64,000 bases of DNA, from the NCBI RefSeq assembly GCF_030269645.1, contig NZ_BSTR01000024.1:19364-83363 (forward strand), in the 5' to 3' direction. Origin of the DNA: Actinokineospora sp. NBRC 105648 (GTDB lineage Bacteria > Actinomycetota > Actinomycetes > Mycobacteriales > Pseudonocardiaceae). The position numbers were made by a program, and so were the translations under genes. Within the stretch, counting starts at the first letter, position 1, and each line of letters opens with the position of its first letter. This document shows positions 26,484 to 34,998 of the stretch, piece after piece. The notes under the pieces were generated by a model that was given only the letters and a program-made list of their open reading frames with translations, had not been told where the DNA came from and searched no databases.

Positions 26484-27446
26484 TCAGCCCTCAACCACCA
26501 GCACCAACTTCCCGAACACCCCACCCCCCTCCAACACCCCATGCGCCCGTCCAGCCTCAGCCACCGGCAGCACCTCGTGCGTCACCGCCCGGACCCGCCC
26601 GTCCGCCACCATCGGCCACACGTACTCGGCCACCTCCGCCACGATCGCCGCCTTCTCCGCCGCCGGCCGCCCGCGCAGCCCGTTCGCGTGGATCGAGGCG
26701 TTCTTGCGCAGCAGCTGCCCGAGATTCAGCTCCCCGCTGGCTCCGCCCTGCATTCCGATCACGACCAGCCGCCCATTGCGGTTGAGGGCGGCGATGTTGC
26801 GCGACAGGTATTTCCCGCCCATGTTGTCGAGAATGACATCTGCCGCCACCTCCTCCTCGAACACACTGTCGCGATAGTTCAGCGTGATGTCGGCGCCCAA
26901 TTCGGCGCAGCGGTTAAGCCGTTCGGCCGAACCGGCGGTGACGGCGACGGTCGCGCCCAGTGCTTTTCCGACCTGGATGGCGTGCGTGCCGATGCCGCCC
27001 GCGCCGCCGTGCACCAGCAGGGTCTCGCCCGCGCTCAGCCGCGCGGTCTGGACCACGTTGGACCACACCGTGCAGGCGACCTCCGGCAGACCTGCCGCCG
27101 TCACGAGGTCCACTCCGGACGGTATGGGAAGCAGTTGTCCCACCGGGACCGCGACTTTCTCCGCGTAGCCGCCACCGGCGAGCAGTGCGCACACCTGGTC
27201 GCCCACCTGCCAGCCGGTGACGCCCGCGCCGAGCGCGGCGACCGTTCCCGAGCACTCCAGACCGAGGATGTCCGAGGCCCCGGGCGGCGGCGGGTAGAAG
27301 CCCTGCCGCTGCAACAGGTCGGCCCGGTTGACCGCCGTGGCGGCCACCGCCAGCAGGACCTCGCCGGGTCCGGGCTCCGGATCCGGCGCCGTTGTCCAGT
27401 GCAGGACTTCCGGGCCGCCGGGTTCGCTGATCGTAATTGCGCGCAT
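26484..27446 (-). CDS. NAD(P)H-quinone oxidoreductase (zinc-type alcohol dehydrogenase family)
   Basis: Medium-chain reductase of the quinone oxidoreductase/PIG3 group, predicted to reduce quinones with NADPH in the cytosol. About 320 residues. Features: MRAITISEPGGPEVL start, AVNRADLLQRQGFYPPPPG (PIG3-type), GLECSGTV, HGGAGGIGTHAIQVGKALGA, split as HGGAGGIGTHAIQ and VGKALGA (NADP-binding), ELGADITLNY and VVIGMQGG. Zinc ligands of true alcohol dehydrogenases are absent, as expected. Position corresponds to Rv3777, next to the Rv3778c-like gene but separated by repeat element 2. Confidence 0.9.
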   Translation of the reverse strand: MRAITISEPGGPEVLHWTTAPDPEPGPGEVLLAVAATAVNRADLLQRQGFYPPPPGASDILGLECSGTVAALGAGVTGWQVGDQVCALLAGGGYAEKVAVPVGQLLPIPSGVDLVTAAGLPEVACTVWSNVVQTARLSAGETLLVHGGAGGIGTHAIQVGKALGATVAVTAGSAERLNRCAELGADITLNYRDSVFEEEVAADVILDNMGGKYLSRNIAALNRNGRLVVIGMQGGASGELNLGQLLRKNASIHANGLRGRPAAEKAAIVAEVAEYVWPMVADGRVRAVTHEVLPVAEAGRAHGVLEGGGVFGKLVLVVEG

Positions 27447-27605
27447 ACGCCCACGTTATCCGGAACTTCGGATAGTCACAGTCCAACATGAACACTTGAC
27501 CAGCGGCGATTTGCGAGCAAGAGTCACCGACGCCGGATTGTGCGGGTTCGGGTCGGGGGCCTGGTCGACACCGGCACTTTTCACCCCCACGAAGGGAAGT
27601 TGCCC

Positions 27606-29153
27606 ATGTCGTCCCCAAGGACACCGGTCCGGGTAGGCGCCCTGCTGGTCGCCGCCTGCGCCGGGCTCGCGCTGGCCGCGGTGCCCGCCTCCGCCCAGGT
27701 CCAGCTGCCCGACGGCCCCGCGCTCGCGCGGAACCTGGTCAAGAAGGTCACGGTCTCGGGCGTCAACCGGCACCTGATCGCCCTGCAGCGCATCGCCGAC
27801 AAGAACGGTGGCAACCGCGCCGCGGGCACCAAGGGCTACGACCAGAGCGTCGACTACGTCGCGGGTCTGCTGCGCGGTGCGGGCTTCGACGTCAGCACCC
27901 CGGCGTTCACCTACCCGGTGCAGATCAGCGACGCCGCCACGGCCAACGCGGGCGGCACCAAGGTCGACGCGTTCCCGATGGAGGAGTCGCCGCAGACCCC
28001 GGTCGGCGGTGTCACCGGACCGCTGGTGACCATCCCGCAGGACGCCACCCCGGGCTGCGAGGCCAGTGACTTCGCTGGCCTGCCCACCACCGGCGCGGTC
28101 GTGCTCGTGCGCCGCGGCGCCTGCACCTTCAACCAGAAGCAGGCCAACGCGGCCGCCGCGGGCGCGGTGGCGATCCTGGTGGCCAACAACGCCGACGGCC
28201 CCCTGCAGGGCGTCACCGTGGGCGAGGGCGCGACCATCCCGACCGGCGGCGTGAGCAAGGCCGACGGCGACACCCTGTTCGGCAAGAACGGCGTGTCCAC
28301 CACCGTGGACATGCGGTTCCACGTCGAGGAGAAGCCCTCGCGCAACATCATCGCGCAGACCAAGACCGGTCGGAAGAACAACGTCGTGATGGTCGGCGCG
28401 CACCTCGACAGCGTCGAGGCGGGCCCCGGCATCAACGACAACGGCACCGGCAGCTCCACGCTGCTGGAGACCGCGCTGCAGCTGGGCGCCTCGCCCAAGG
28501 TGAGCAACGCGGTCCGGTTCGCCTGGTGGGGCGCCGAGGAGCTGGGCCTGGTCGGGTCGACCAAGTACGTCCAGTCGCTGAGCTTCGAGCAGCAGCTCGA
28601 CATCGCGCTGTACCTGAACTTCGACATGCTCGGCTCGCCCAACTCGGCGTACTTCGTCTACGACGGTGACAACTCCGACGGCACCGGCGCGGGCGAGGGC
28701 CCCTACGGCTCGGCGCAGATCGAGGCGCAGCTGGCGGGCTTCCTCAACGCCACCGGCACCCCGACCGAGGGCACCGACTTCGACGGCCGCTCGGACTACG
28801 GCGAGTTCATCGCCAACGGCATCCCGGCGGGTGGCATCTTTACCGGCGCCGAGGGCGTCAAGACGCAGGCGCAGGCGGACAAGTGGGGCGGCCAGGCGGG
28901 CGTCGCGTACGACAAGTGCTACCACTCCAAGTGCGACAACCTGGGCAACATCGACCGCACCGCGCTCGACCGCAACGCCGACGCGGTCGCCTGGGTGACC
29001 GCGACCTACGCGATCAGCACCGAGGAGATCAACGGCGTGCCGCCGAAGAACGCCGTGGCGCAGTCGGCCAAGGCGGCGGCCCGCAAGGTCGCGGTGAAGA
29101 CGCAGGCGAAGAAGCTGGTCAAGGCCAAGCACGCGCACGGCCTGGCCGCGTAG
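27606..29153 (+). CDS. Secreted M28 aminopeptidase with PA domain (paralogue 1)
   Basis: Exported zinc aminopeptidase, Streptomyces-type. Signal peptide about residues 1-31 (hydrophobic core GALLVAACAGLALAAVPASA). A PA domain is inserted at about 130-260 (PGCEASDFAGLPTTGAVVLV, RRGACTFNQKQ, GGVSKADGDTL). Zinc-site motifs follow: GAHLDSVEAGPGINDNG (His, Asp), WWGAEELGLVGS (Glu pair), LNFDMLGSPN (Asp) and CYHSKCDNLGN (His). About 515 residues with a basic C-terminal tail. ATG at 27606 has GAAGGGAAG upstream. Followed by a terminator and a close paralogue. Confidence 0.92.
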   Translation: MSSPRTPVRVGALLVAACAGLALAAVPASAQVQLPDGPALARNLVKKVTVSGVNRHLIALQRIADKNGGNRAAGTKGYDQSVDYVAGLLRGAGFDVSTPAFTYPVQISDAATANAGGTKVDAFPMEESPQTPVGGVTGPLVTIPQDATPGCEASDFAGLPTTGAVVLVRRGACTFNQKQANAAAAGAVAILVANNADGPLQGVTVGEGATIPTGGVSKADGDTLFGKNGVSTTVDMRFHVEEKPSRNIIAQTKTGRKNNVVMVGAHLDSVEAGPGINDNGTGSSTLLETALQLGASPKVSNAVRFAWWGAEELGLVGSTKYVQSLSFEQQLDIALYLNFDMLGSPNSAYFVYDGDNSDGTGAGEGPYGSAQIEAQLAGFLNATGTPTEGTDFDGRSDYGEFIANGIPAGGIFTGAEGVKTQAQADKWGGQAGVAYDKCYHSKCDNLGNIDRTALDRNADAVAWVTATYAISTEEINGVPPKNAVAQSAKAAARKVAVKTQAKKLVKAKHAHGLAA

Positions 29154-29196
29154 GCGGAAATCGTTATCTGCCGCCACTGCGGCATTCGGAGTAGGG

Positions 29197-29230
29197 AAGG
29201 GCCCCATGGCGACCACGCCATGGGGCCTTT
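29197..29230 (+). terminator. Terminator after M28 peptidase 1
   Basis: GGCCCCATGGCG at 29200-29211 pairs perfectly with CGCCATGGGGCC at 29216-29227 around ACCA, followed by TTT. Confidence 0.8.
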
Positions 29231-29395
29231 CCGCTGCAGTTGGTCAGCCTCACGGGTGATCCATGCCTGCTTGGTAATGAACACCTCTTGACCAGGCCCC
29301 TCGTTCAGGTGAGGGTGTCACTCGCCGGAACACGGACCGCGTCGGGGCGGTCACGGGTTGCGGTCGTGCCCACCCGTGAATCCGAGGGGACCTGC

Positions 29396-30976
29396 ATGCA
29401 CAGAAGTCAGACGCTTCGCGTCGGAGCCGCCATCCTCGTGGCTGCCGGCGCGCTGGCGTTCACCACCATCCCGTCCTCGGCGGCGCCGATCGCGTCCGCC
29501 GAGCTCCCGGACGGCCCGGCGCTCGCGAAGAACCTGGTCAAGAAGGTGACGGGGGCCGGGGTCAACCGGCACCTCATCGCCCTGCAGCGCATCGCCGACA
29601 AGAACGCGGGCACCCGCGCGGCCGGTACCCCCGGTCACGTCCAGTCCGCGGAGTACGTCGAGCAGAAGCTGGTCGAGGCGGGCTTCGACGTCACCCGCAA
29701 CGCCTTCCCGTTCACCTTCACCCAGACGCTGGCCGAGAAGCTGGTCGTCGCGGGCAAGACGGTGCCGATCTCGATCATGACCTACAGCCTGTCCACCCCG
29801 ACCGGCGGCATCACCGCGCCACTCGTGGTCGTCCCCGCCGACGCCACCCCGGGTTGCGAGGCCGCTGACTACGTCGGCGTGACCGGCAAGATCGCGCTCG
29901 TGCAGCGCGGTGCCTGCCCGTTCGCGCAGAAGCAGCAGGCGGCGTTCGACGCGGGCGCGGTCGGCGTGGTCGTCTACAACAACGTCGACGGCCCGCTGAC
30001 CGGCACGCTGAGCGACCCGGCCGCGGCCAAGCTCCCGATCGGTGGCGTCACCAAGGCCGACGGCGAGGCGCTGGTCGCCGCGTCCAACGGCGCCAGCACC
30101 ACGCTGGAGCTGCGCGCGCTGCGTGAGGACCGCACGTCCTACAACGTGATCGCGCAGACCAAGACCGGCCGCAAGAACAACGTCGTGATGGCCGGTTCGC
30201 ACCTCGACAGCGTGGTCGCGGGCCCGGGCCTCAACGACAACGGCTCGGGCAGCGCGGCGCTGCTGGAGACCGCGATCCAGCTCGGCGGCTCGCCCAAGGT
30301 CAACAACGCGGTCCGCTTCGCCTGGTGGAGCGCCGAGGAGCTGGGCCTGGTCGGGTCGAAGAAGTACGTCCAGGGGCTGCCGTTCGAGCAGCAGCTCGAC
30401 ATCGCGCTGTACCTGAACTTCGACATGATCGCCTCGCCGAACACCGGCTACTTCGTCTACGACGGCGACAACTCCGACGGTGTCGGTGCGGGCGAGGGCC
30501 CGTACGGCTCGGCGCAGATCGAGGCGGCGTTCGTGAACTTCCTGGGCGCCACCGGCACCCAGACGGAGGGCTCGGACTTCACCGGCCGCTCGGACTACGG
30601 CGAGTTCATCGCCAACGGCATCCCCTCCGGTGGCCTGTTCACCGGTGCCGAGGGCGTCAAGACCCAGGCGCAGGCGGACAAGTGGGGCGGTCAGGCGGGG
30701 GTGGCCTACGACAAGTGCTACCACGCCAAGTGCGACAACCTGGGCAACCTCGACCGGGTCGCCCTGGACCGCAACTCCGACGCGATCGCCTGGGTGGTCG
30801 GCACCTACGCGATCAGCACCGAGGAGATCAACGGTGTCCCGCCGCGCGACCTGCGCGCCAAGGCCCGCGTCGCGGCCAAGTCCAAGATGCGGCTGCAGCT
30901 CGCGGCCGAGGACGCCGCCGCCCACGGCGGCAACGAGGGCGTGGGCTGCATCCACGTCGACCAGGTCTCGGCGTAA
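29396..30976 (+). CDS. Secreted M28 aminopeptidase with PA domain (paralogue 2)
   Basis: Tandem paralogue of the preceding enzyme, with long identical stretches (NRHLIALQRIADKN, FEQQLDIALYLNFDM, YGEFIANGIP). Signal peptide about residues 1-30 (AAILVAAGALAFTTIPSSAA). PA domain, then GSHLDSVVAGPGLNDNGSGS, WWSAEELGLVGS, LNFDMIASPN and CYHAKCDNLGN preserve all zinc ligands. About 526 residues. ATG at 29396 follows GAGGGGA. It diverges most in the PA domain and the first 150 residues, which suggests different substrates. Own terminator downstream. Confidence 0.92.
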   Translation: MHRSQTLRVGAAILVAAGALAFTTIPSSAAPIASAELPDGPALAKNLVKKVTGAGVNRHLIALQRIADKNAGTRAAGTPGHVQSAEYVEQKLVEAGFDVTRNAFPFTFTQTLAEKLVVAGKTVPISIMTYSLSTPTGGITAPLVVVPADATPGCEAADYVGVTGKIALVQRGACPFAQKQQAAFDAGAVGVVVYNNVDGPLTGTLSDPAAAKLPIGGVTKADGEALVAASNGASTTLELRALREDRTSYNVIAQTKTGRKNNVVMAGSHLDSVVAGPGLNDNGSGSAALLETAIQLGGSPKVNNAVRFAWWSAEELGLVGSKKYVQGLPFEQQLDIALYLNFDMIASPNTGYFVYDGDNSDGVGAGEGPYGSAQIEAAFVNFLGATGTQTEGSDFTGRSDYGEFIANGIPSGGLFTGAEGVKTQAQADKWGGQAGVAYDKCYHAKCDNLGNLDRVALDRNSDAIAWVVGTYAISTEEINGVPPRDLRAKARVAAKSKMRLQLAAEDAAAHGGNEGVGCIHVDQVSA

Positions 30977-30996
30977 CACGGATAGTGCATGACGGG

Positions 30997-31030
30997 AAGG
31001 GCCCCTGCCGGAACTCCGGCAGGGGCCCTT
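30997..31030. terminator. Terminator between M28 peptidase 2 and the membrane protein gene
   Basis: AAGGGCCCCTGCCGG at 30997-31011 pairs perfectly with CCGGCAGGGGCCCTT at 31016-31030 around a 4-base loop, followed by TTCGC-type sequence. It lies between convergent genes and may work both ways. Confidence 0.85.
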
Positions 31031-31034
31031 TCGC

Positions 31035-32537
31035 TTACGCGAGAACGGGTTCCTCGTCCTTGACCACGACCTCGGTCTGCTCGGTCCTCTCCTGCGGCCG
31101 GGGGAGCAGGCTGATCGAGGCGAACCCGGCGGCCAGCAGGGTCGCGAACAGCGCGATCACCTGGTGCTTCACGCCTTCGATGCCCTCGGCCAGCGCCGCG
31201 AGCGGGAACTGCCCAACCGCGGTGAGCAGCAGGAACAGCACCACCACACCGAGCTCGCGCGACCCGCGGCGCAGGGCGCGGATGCCCAGCCAGGCGATCA
31301 GCAGCCACAGCGGCAGCAGGGCGAACAGCCCGGCGGGGGCGATCAGCCCGGTGATCCCGGAGAGGACGGGGACGCGGTACTCCTTGGCCTTGGCGGGCAG
31401 CCCGGCGTCGGCGCCGAAGTTGCCCATGTTCGCCGGGCGCCCGGTCAGCAGGTCCTCGGCGGCCTGGTTGAGGATCTGCGCGGTGCGCACCGGGTGCGAG
31501 GCGTAGTAGCGCACGATGTTGCCGTTGCTGATCTTGTCCCGGTACTTCGGGTACTCGGGGTCGGTGTAGGCGGGCCTCGGGCTCCACCACTGCGTCCCGA
31601 CGTACTGCGCGAACGACGCGGGCAACCCGAGATCAGCGAGGTCCTGGGCGGTGTCGTGCTTCCCGTCGACGATGCTGTCGAAGATCGCGTGGTAGGCGTT
31701 GGCCTCGCGGTACTCGGTGTTGGCGAAGTCCCCGGTGTTCTGCAGGGCCAACGTCCCCGCCCCGACGGCGACCACGACCACCGCGGCGGGCGCCCACTTG
31801 GCGACCCCACGCCCACGGTCGCCGACGGCCAGCACGACCACCGCGATCACCAGCAGCGGCAACACCATCAACGTCTGCGACTTGGCGTTGACCCCGAGCA
31901 CCCCACCGGCCACGACGACGGCGACCCCCAGCCAGCGCTGGAAGCCGGGGCGCCGCAGGAGGAGCAGCCCACCGGCCATCAGCAGCAGCCCGGCGAACGC
32001 GGCCCCCTCACTGATCACGGAGGTGAGGTACCCGAAGAAGGCGGAGTCCAGCACGACCAACCCGATCACGAACGCGGCCAGCGCCCGGTACCACCCCCGC
32101 ACCGGAAGCGCCCAGACCACAACGGTCAACCCCACGGCCACGACGAGGATGCCGATGGCCCCCACGACCTTCAGGTTCAGCCCAGGCGGGTCCCCGAGCA
32201 CCTGCCCCAACCACAACGCGACCCGGTCGACCCAGAACTGCGACGACACGTACGAACTAGGACACGGCGCCGCGGGGGCGTAGAAGAACTGCACCACGCT
32301 CTCGGACACGCGGGCCCGGTCGTTCACCCCGAGCTTGCACAGCAGGCGCCAGCCGTCACCGTTGTCGGCGATCCCGACCGGCCGGGGCACCAACCACCGC
32401 ACCACCAACACCGCCACCCACGCGACGAAGGTCCCCGCCCACTTCCACCGTTTCCACACCCGGCCCAGGGTAACTACCCACCCCCAGGTACCGCGTACGC
32501 CCCGCACACCCCACCGCGACCACCGAGCAAGCCCCAT
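31035..32537 (-). CDS. Polytopic membrane protein, GT-C-like
   Basis: About 500 residues with roughly ten hydrophobic helices and one large external loop (about 90-110 and 250-370 region, e.g. FANTEYREANAYHAIFDSIV, QWWSPRPAYTDPEYPKY). The layout, with an aspartate-containing first loop (GIADNGDGWRLLC), recalls GT-C glycosyltransferases or the wzy-like class, but I do not recognise the family. The C terminus is acidic and cytoplasmic. ATG at 32537 gives GLARWSRWG before the first helix; the frame continues to 32618. Function unknown, surface polysaccharide work possible. Confidence 0.75.
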   Translation of the reverse strand: MGLARWSRWGVRGVRGTWGWVVTLGRVWKRWKWAGTFVAWVAVLVVRWLVPRPVGIADNGDGWRLLCKLGVNDRARVSESVVQFFYAPAAPCPSSYVSSQFWVDRVALWLGQVLGDPPGLNLKVVGAIGILVVAVGLTVVVWALPVRGWYRALAAFVIGLVVLDSAFFGYLTSVISEGAAFAGLLLMAGGLLLLRRPGFQRWLGVAVVVAGGVLGVNAKSQTLMVLPLLVIAVVVLAVGDRGRGVAKWAPAAVVVVAVGAGTLALQNTGDFANTEYREANAYHAIFDSIVDGKHDTAQDLADLGLPASFAQYVGTQWWSPRPAYTDPEYPKYRDKISNGNIVRYYASHPVRTAQILNQAAEDLLTGRPANMGNFGADAGLPAKAKEYRVPVLSGITGLIAPAGLFALLPLWLLIAWLGIRALRRGSRELGVVVLFLLLTAVGQFPLAALAEGIEGVKHQVIALFATLLAAGFASISLLPRPQERTEQTEVVVKDEEPVLA

Positions 32538-32668
32538 CCGACCTGGATTGATCTTCAGCGGTACCACCCGCGACCGCTTGCCGCGCACGGCGCCATGCCG
32601 GTAGATACCGTGCGCCATACGTCGGGCGGGTAATTAAGCAGCAGGTACAGGCAGACGTTGGGACCAGG

Positions 32669-34138
32669 ATGAACTCTCCTACGCCACGCGGGACGGCAGC
32701 ACGCGCGGCCACTAATCGTCGCTGCGCGGGGTGTGCTGCCGCACTAGCGCTCGACAACACCTCGCGGCTGTGTAACAAGTGTCGTCGGAAAAACTGCGAC
32801 CGGCTAAACGCGCCTCCGCTGCCCGAACACGACTTCTGGAGCACCGCTGAGTTTGTCGACGCCTTTGCGACCCAACACATCGGAAAAGTCGTCAAAGTCT
32901 ACCGACATCACCCGCTACACCTCCGGGTCTTCGGCAAGGCGTTGAGCCAGGAGCTACTTGGCAGGTGGCTAGGCATCGCCCAGGCCCAAGTCAGCAAGCT
33001 GGAGAACGGTAGGCCGAAACAGAACCTTGAAGCGCTCCGCGCCATTGCTCAGAAACTCCATCTGCCGCAGCATTTGCTGTGGTTTGATCTGCCCGAACAG
33101 AGTCGCCTTACCCCACCGCCGGTGCGGACAACAGATGACACCGCCGCCGATGTGTTCGGGACGATGACAATCGGGGATCTTGGCGATGTGAAATGTGCTG
33201 CCAGCGGGTATGGAGAAGTCCCGACGTGCGCCAGCCTGCTCGCGAACTACGAGCACCTTACCGACAACTACCGACAGATCGACTATCAGGCGGGTTCGCA
33301 GGCCATATACGCCGACACGGTGACTCACTTGCGTCGACTGATGGCAGCCTCCGATCAGGTGCCTTCCAGTCTCTATGCGCGATATGTCGGACTACTTGGC
33401 GATACCGCCCAACTGGCTACATGGCTTGCGATTGACCGTCAGGACTACACGGCGGCGCGACACCTCTGTTCCATTGCCTTGTCCAGTTCGGTAGAGAACG
33501 AAGACCTCGCCATGCACTCGTACGTGCTGGGTGTCATGAGCTACGTCCACTTGCATGCGAAGCGTGGGAACGAGGCCCTTCGACTGCTGGACAGCGGCCT
33601 GCGAATCGCCAATACGCCACGCTTCGGCGTTAGCCACGCCATCCGATCCTGGTTGTATCAGGCATCGGCGGAGGCGTACGCGTTCGCTGGTGACATGGAA
33701 GCAGGAGCAAAAGCGTTGGCTACCGCAGAACGCCTCTTCGATACCGTGCGAGTAGACGATATACCCGCTTGGCTGGGTTTCTACAACACCCAAGACCACG
33801 CAAATCGGCTCAGAGGGCGCGGCTTGCTCCGCCTCAGCGACGGTCGCGCAGCGATCGCAACCCTGGAGAACGCCTGCGAATCGTTACCCGAGCACTTTGT
33901 GCGGGAACGGTCCGGTGCAATGATTGATCTATCTGCTGCACACCTCTTGAGCGCGGGAAACGCCAAGCCTGAACCCGAAGCAGCCGCAGTCACAGCGCAG
34001 GAAGCTTGGCGGCTCGCCGTGATGACCAGGTCCAAGCGCAATCAGTACCGGGTGATCGAACTCCTTCCATCGTTCAATCCATACGCACACTTGAATGCGG
34101 TCCAGTACTTGACGTCTATGATCGACACCTCCGTTTGA
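32669..34138 (+). CDS. XRE-type transcriptional regulator with TPR-like C terminus
   Basis: About 489 residues. An N-terminal cysteine cluster (CAGC, CNKCRRKNC) resembles a small zinc ribbon; a Cro/XRE helix-turn-helix follows (ELLGRWLGIAQAQVSKLENG, about residues 93-112); the rest is helical TPR-like repeat (RLLDSGLRIANTPRF, AGAKALATAERLF) as in actinomycete regulators of the same layout. Codon use is visibly less GC-rich than its neighbours (many A/T third positions), and it abuts the 3' end of tRNA-Ser, so it may have been acquired. ATG at 32669 lacks a strong ribosome-binding site. Confidence 0.8.
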   Translation: MNSPTPRGTAARAATNRRCAGCAAALALDNTSRLCNKCRRKNCDRLNAPPLPEHDFWSTAEFVDAFATQHIGKVVKVYRHHPLHLRVFGKALSQELLGRWLGIAQAQVSKLENGRPKQNLEALRAIAQKLHLPQHLLWFDLPEQSRLTPPPVRTTDDTAADVFGTMTIGDLGDVKCAASGYGEVPTCASLLANYEHLTDNYRQIDYQAGSQAIYADTVTHLRRLMAASDQVPSSLYARYVGLLGDTAQLATWLAIDRQDYTAARHLCSIALSSSVENEDLAMHSYVLGVMSYVHLHAKRGNEALRLLDSGLRIANTPRFGVSHAIRSWLYQASAEAYAFAGDMEAGAKALATAERLFDTVRVDDIPAWLGFYNTQDHANRLRGRGLLRLSDGRAAIATLENACESLPEHFVRERSGAMIDLSAAHLLSAGNAKPEPEAAAVTAQEAWRLAVMTRSKRNQYRVIELLPSFNPYAHLNAVQYLTSMIDTSV

Positions 34139-34266
34139 CACTCTTCAATGAAGGCATCACCCGCGCTGGGCCCCCGAGACGCTGAGACAGGTGTCCGGAA
34201 GGCCTAGGACGACCCGGTAATCCGGGGTCCGCCACGAGCGGCTGTCTCGGCCGCCAGTGCGGTGGC

Positions 34267-34296
34267 GGCCGCCCCTGTCCGCGCACAGGGGCGGCC
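34267..34296 (-). terminator. Hairpin downstream of tRNA-Ser(TGA)
   Basis: GGCCGCCCCTGT at 34267-34278 pairs perfectly with ACAGGGGCGGCC at 34285-34296. It lies just past the 3' end of the tRNA gene on the minus strand and is a plausible terminator. Confidence 0.75.
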
Positions 34297-34304
34297 AAAG
34301 GCCG

Positions 34305-34389
34305 CGGAGGCGGAGGGATTTGAACCCCCGGACGGTTGCCCGTCTTCCGCTTTCAAGGCGGATGCATTCGGCCGCTCTGCCACGCCTCC
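34305..34389 (-). tRNA. tRNA-Ser (anticodon TGA)
   Basis: Minus strand begins GGAGGCGTGGCAGAGCGGCC and folds with a 7-bp acceptor stem closed by CGCCTCC, an anticodon stem CCGCC/GGCGG region with loop CTTGAAA (anticodon TGA), a long serine-type variable arm (GACGGGCAACCGTC) and the T loop GGTTCAAATCC. No encoded CCA. Confidence 0.93.
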
Positions 34390-34416
34390 CTACCCGTCCA
34401 GACTAGCCAACGGTGG

Positions 34417-34887
34417 CTACGTCAGGTCGAGGTGTTCGATGACCCGCTCGAAGACCGCGGCGACGACTCGCTGTTCCTCCGGGGTCATCAGGTCCACCAG
34501 GTGCTCGCGGACGCCGTTCACGTGGACCGGGGCCGCTGAGCGCAGGGTGTCCATGCCGTGCGGGGTGAGTTCGGCGATGACGCCGCGGGCGTCCTCGGCG
34601 CAGCCGACGCGGCGGACCAGGCCCGCCTTCTCCAGCCGGGAGATCTGGTGCGACAGTCTGCTCTTCGAGGAGGCCAGTTGGCCCGCGAGCTGGCTCATCC
34701 GCATCTGCCAGGCCTCGCACTCGGAGAGGCGGACCAGCACCTCGTAGTCCGGCAGGGCCAGACCGTGGTTGTCCTGGAGTTCCCGGTTGAGCTGCTGGCG
34801 CAGGAGCTCGCCGCCGATCACGTACGCGCGCCAGGCGCGCATCTCGTCGGGGTCGAGCCACCGGGGGTCGGCTCTCACTGATGTCAC
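34417..34887 (-). CDS. MarR-family transcriptional regulator
   Basis: About 156 residues with a winged helix-turn-helix typical of MarR: helix segment GELLRQQLNRELQDNHGLAL, LVRLSECEAWQMRMSQLAGQ, recognition helix SKSRLSHQISRLEKAGLVRR, and wing EDARGVIAELTPHGMDTL. GTG at 34887 chosen; it is divergent from the 5'-nucleotidase gene with a gap of 111 bases, so control of that gene or of itself is possible. Ligand unknown. Confidence 0.88.
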   Translation of the reverse strand: MTSVRADPRWLDPDEMRAWRAYVIGGELLRQQLNRELQDNHGLALPDYEVLVRLSECEAWQMRMSQLAGQLASSKSRLSHQISRLEKAGLVRRVGCAEDARGVIAELTPHGMDTLRSAAPVHVNGVREHLVDLMTPEEQRVVAAVFERVIEHLDLT

Positions 34888-34998
34888 GCATCCAGGTTAC
34901 GGCGTTCACCTCATGGGCCTGGTCTTAGCCATCTGGCCACGGCAGACTCGCTTGCCTTGCGCTCGGTCGGGTGACCCGGGCGTGCGGACGGAGGACTG

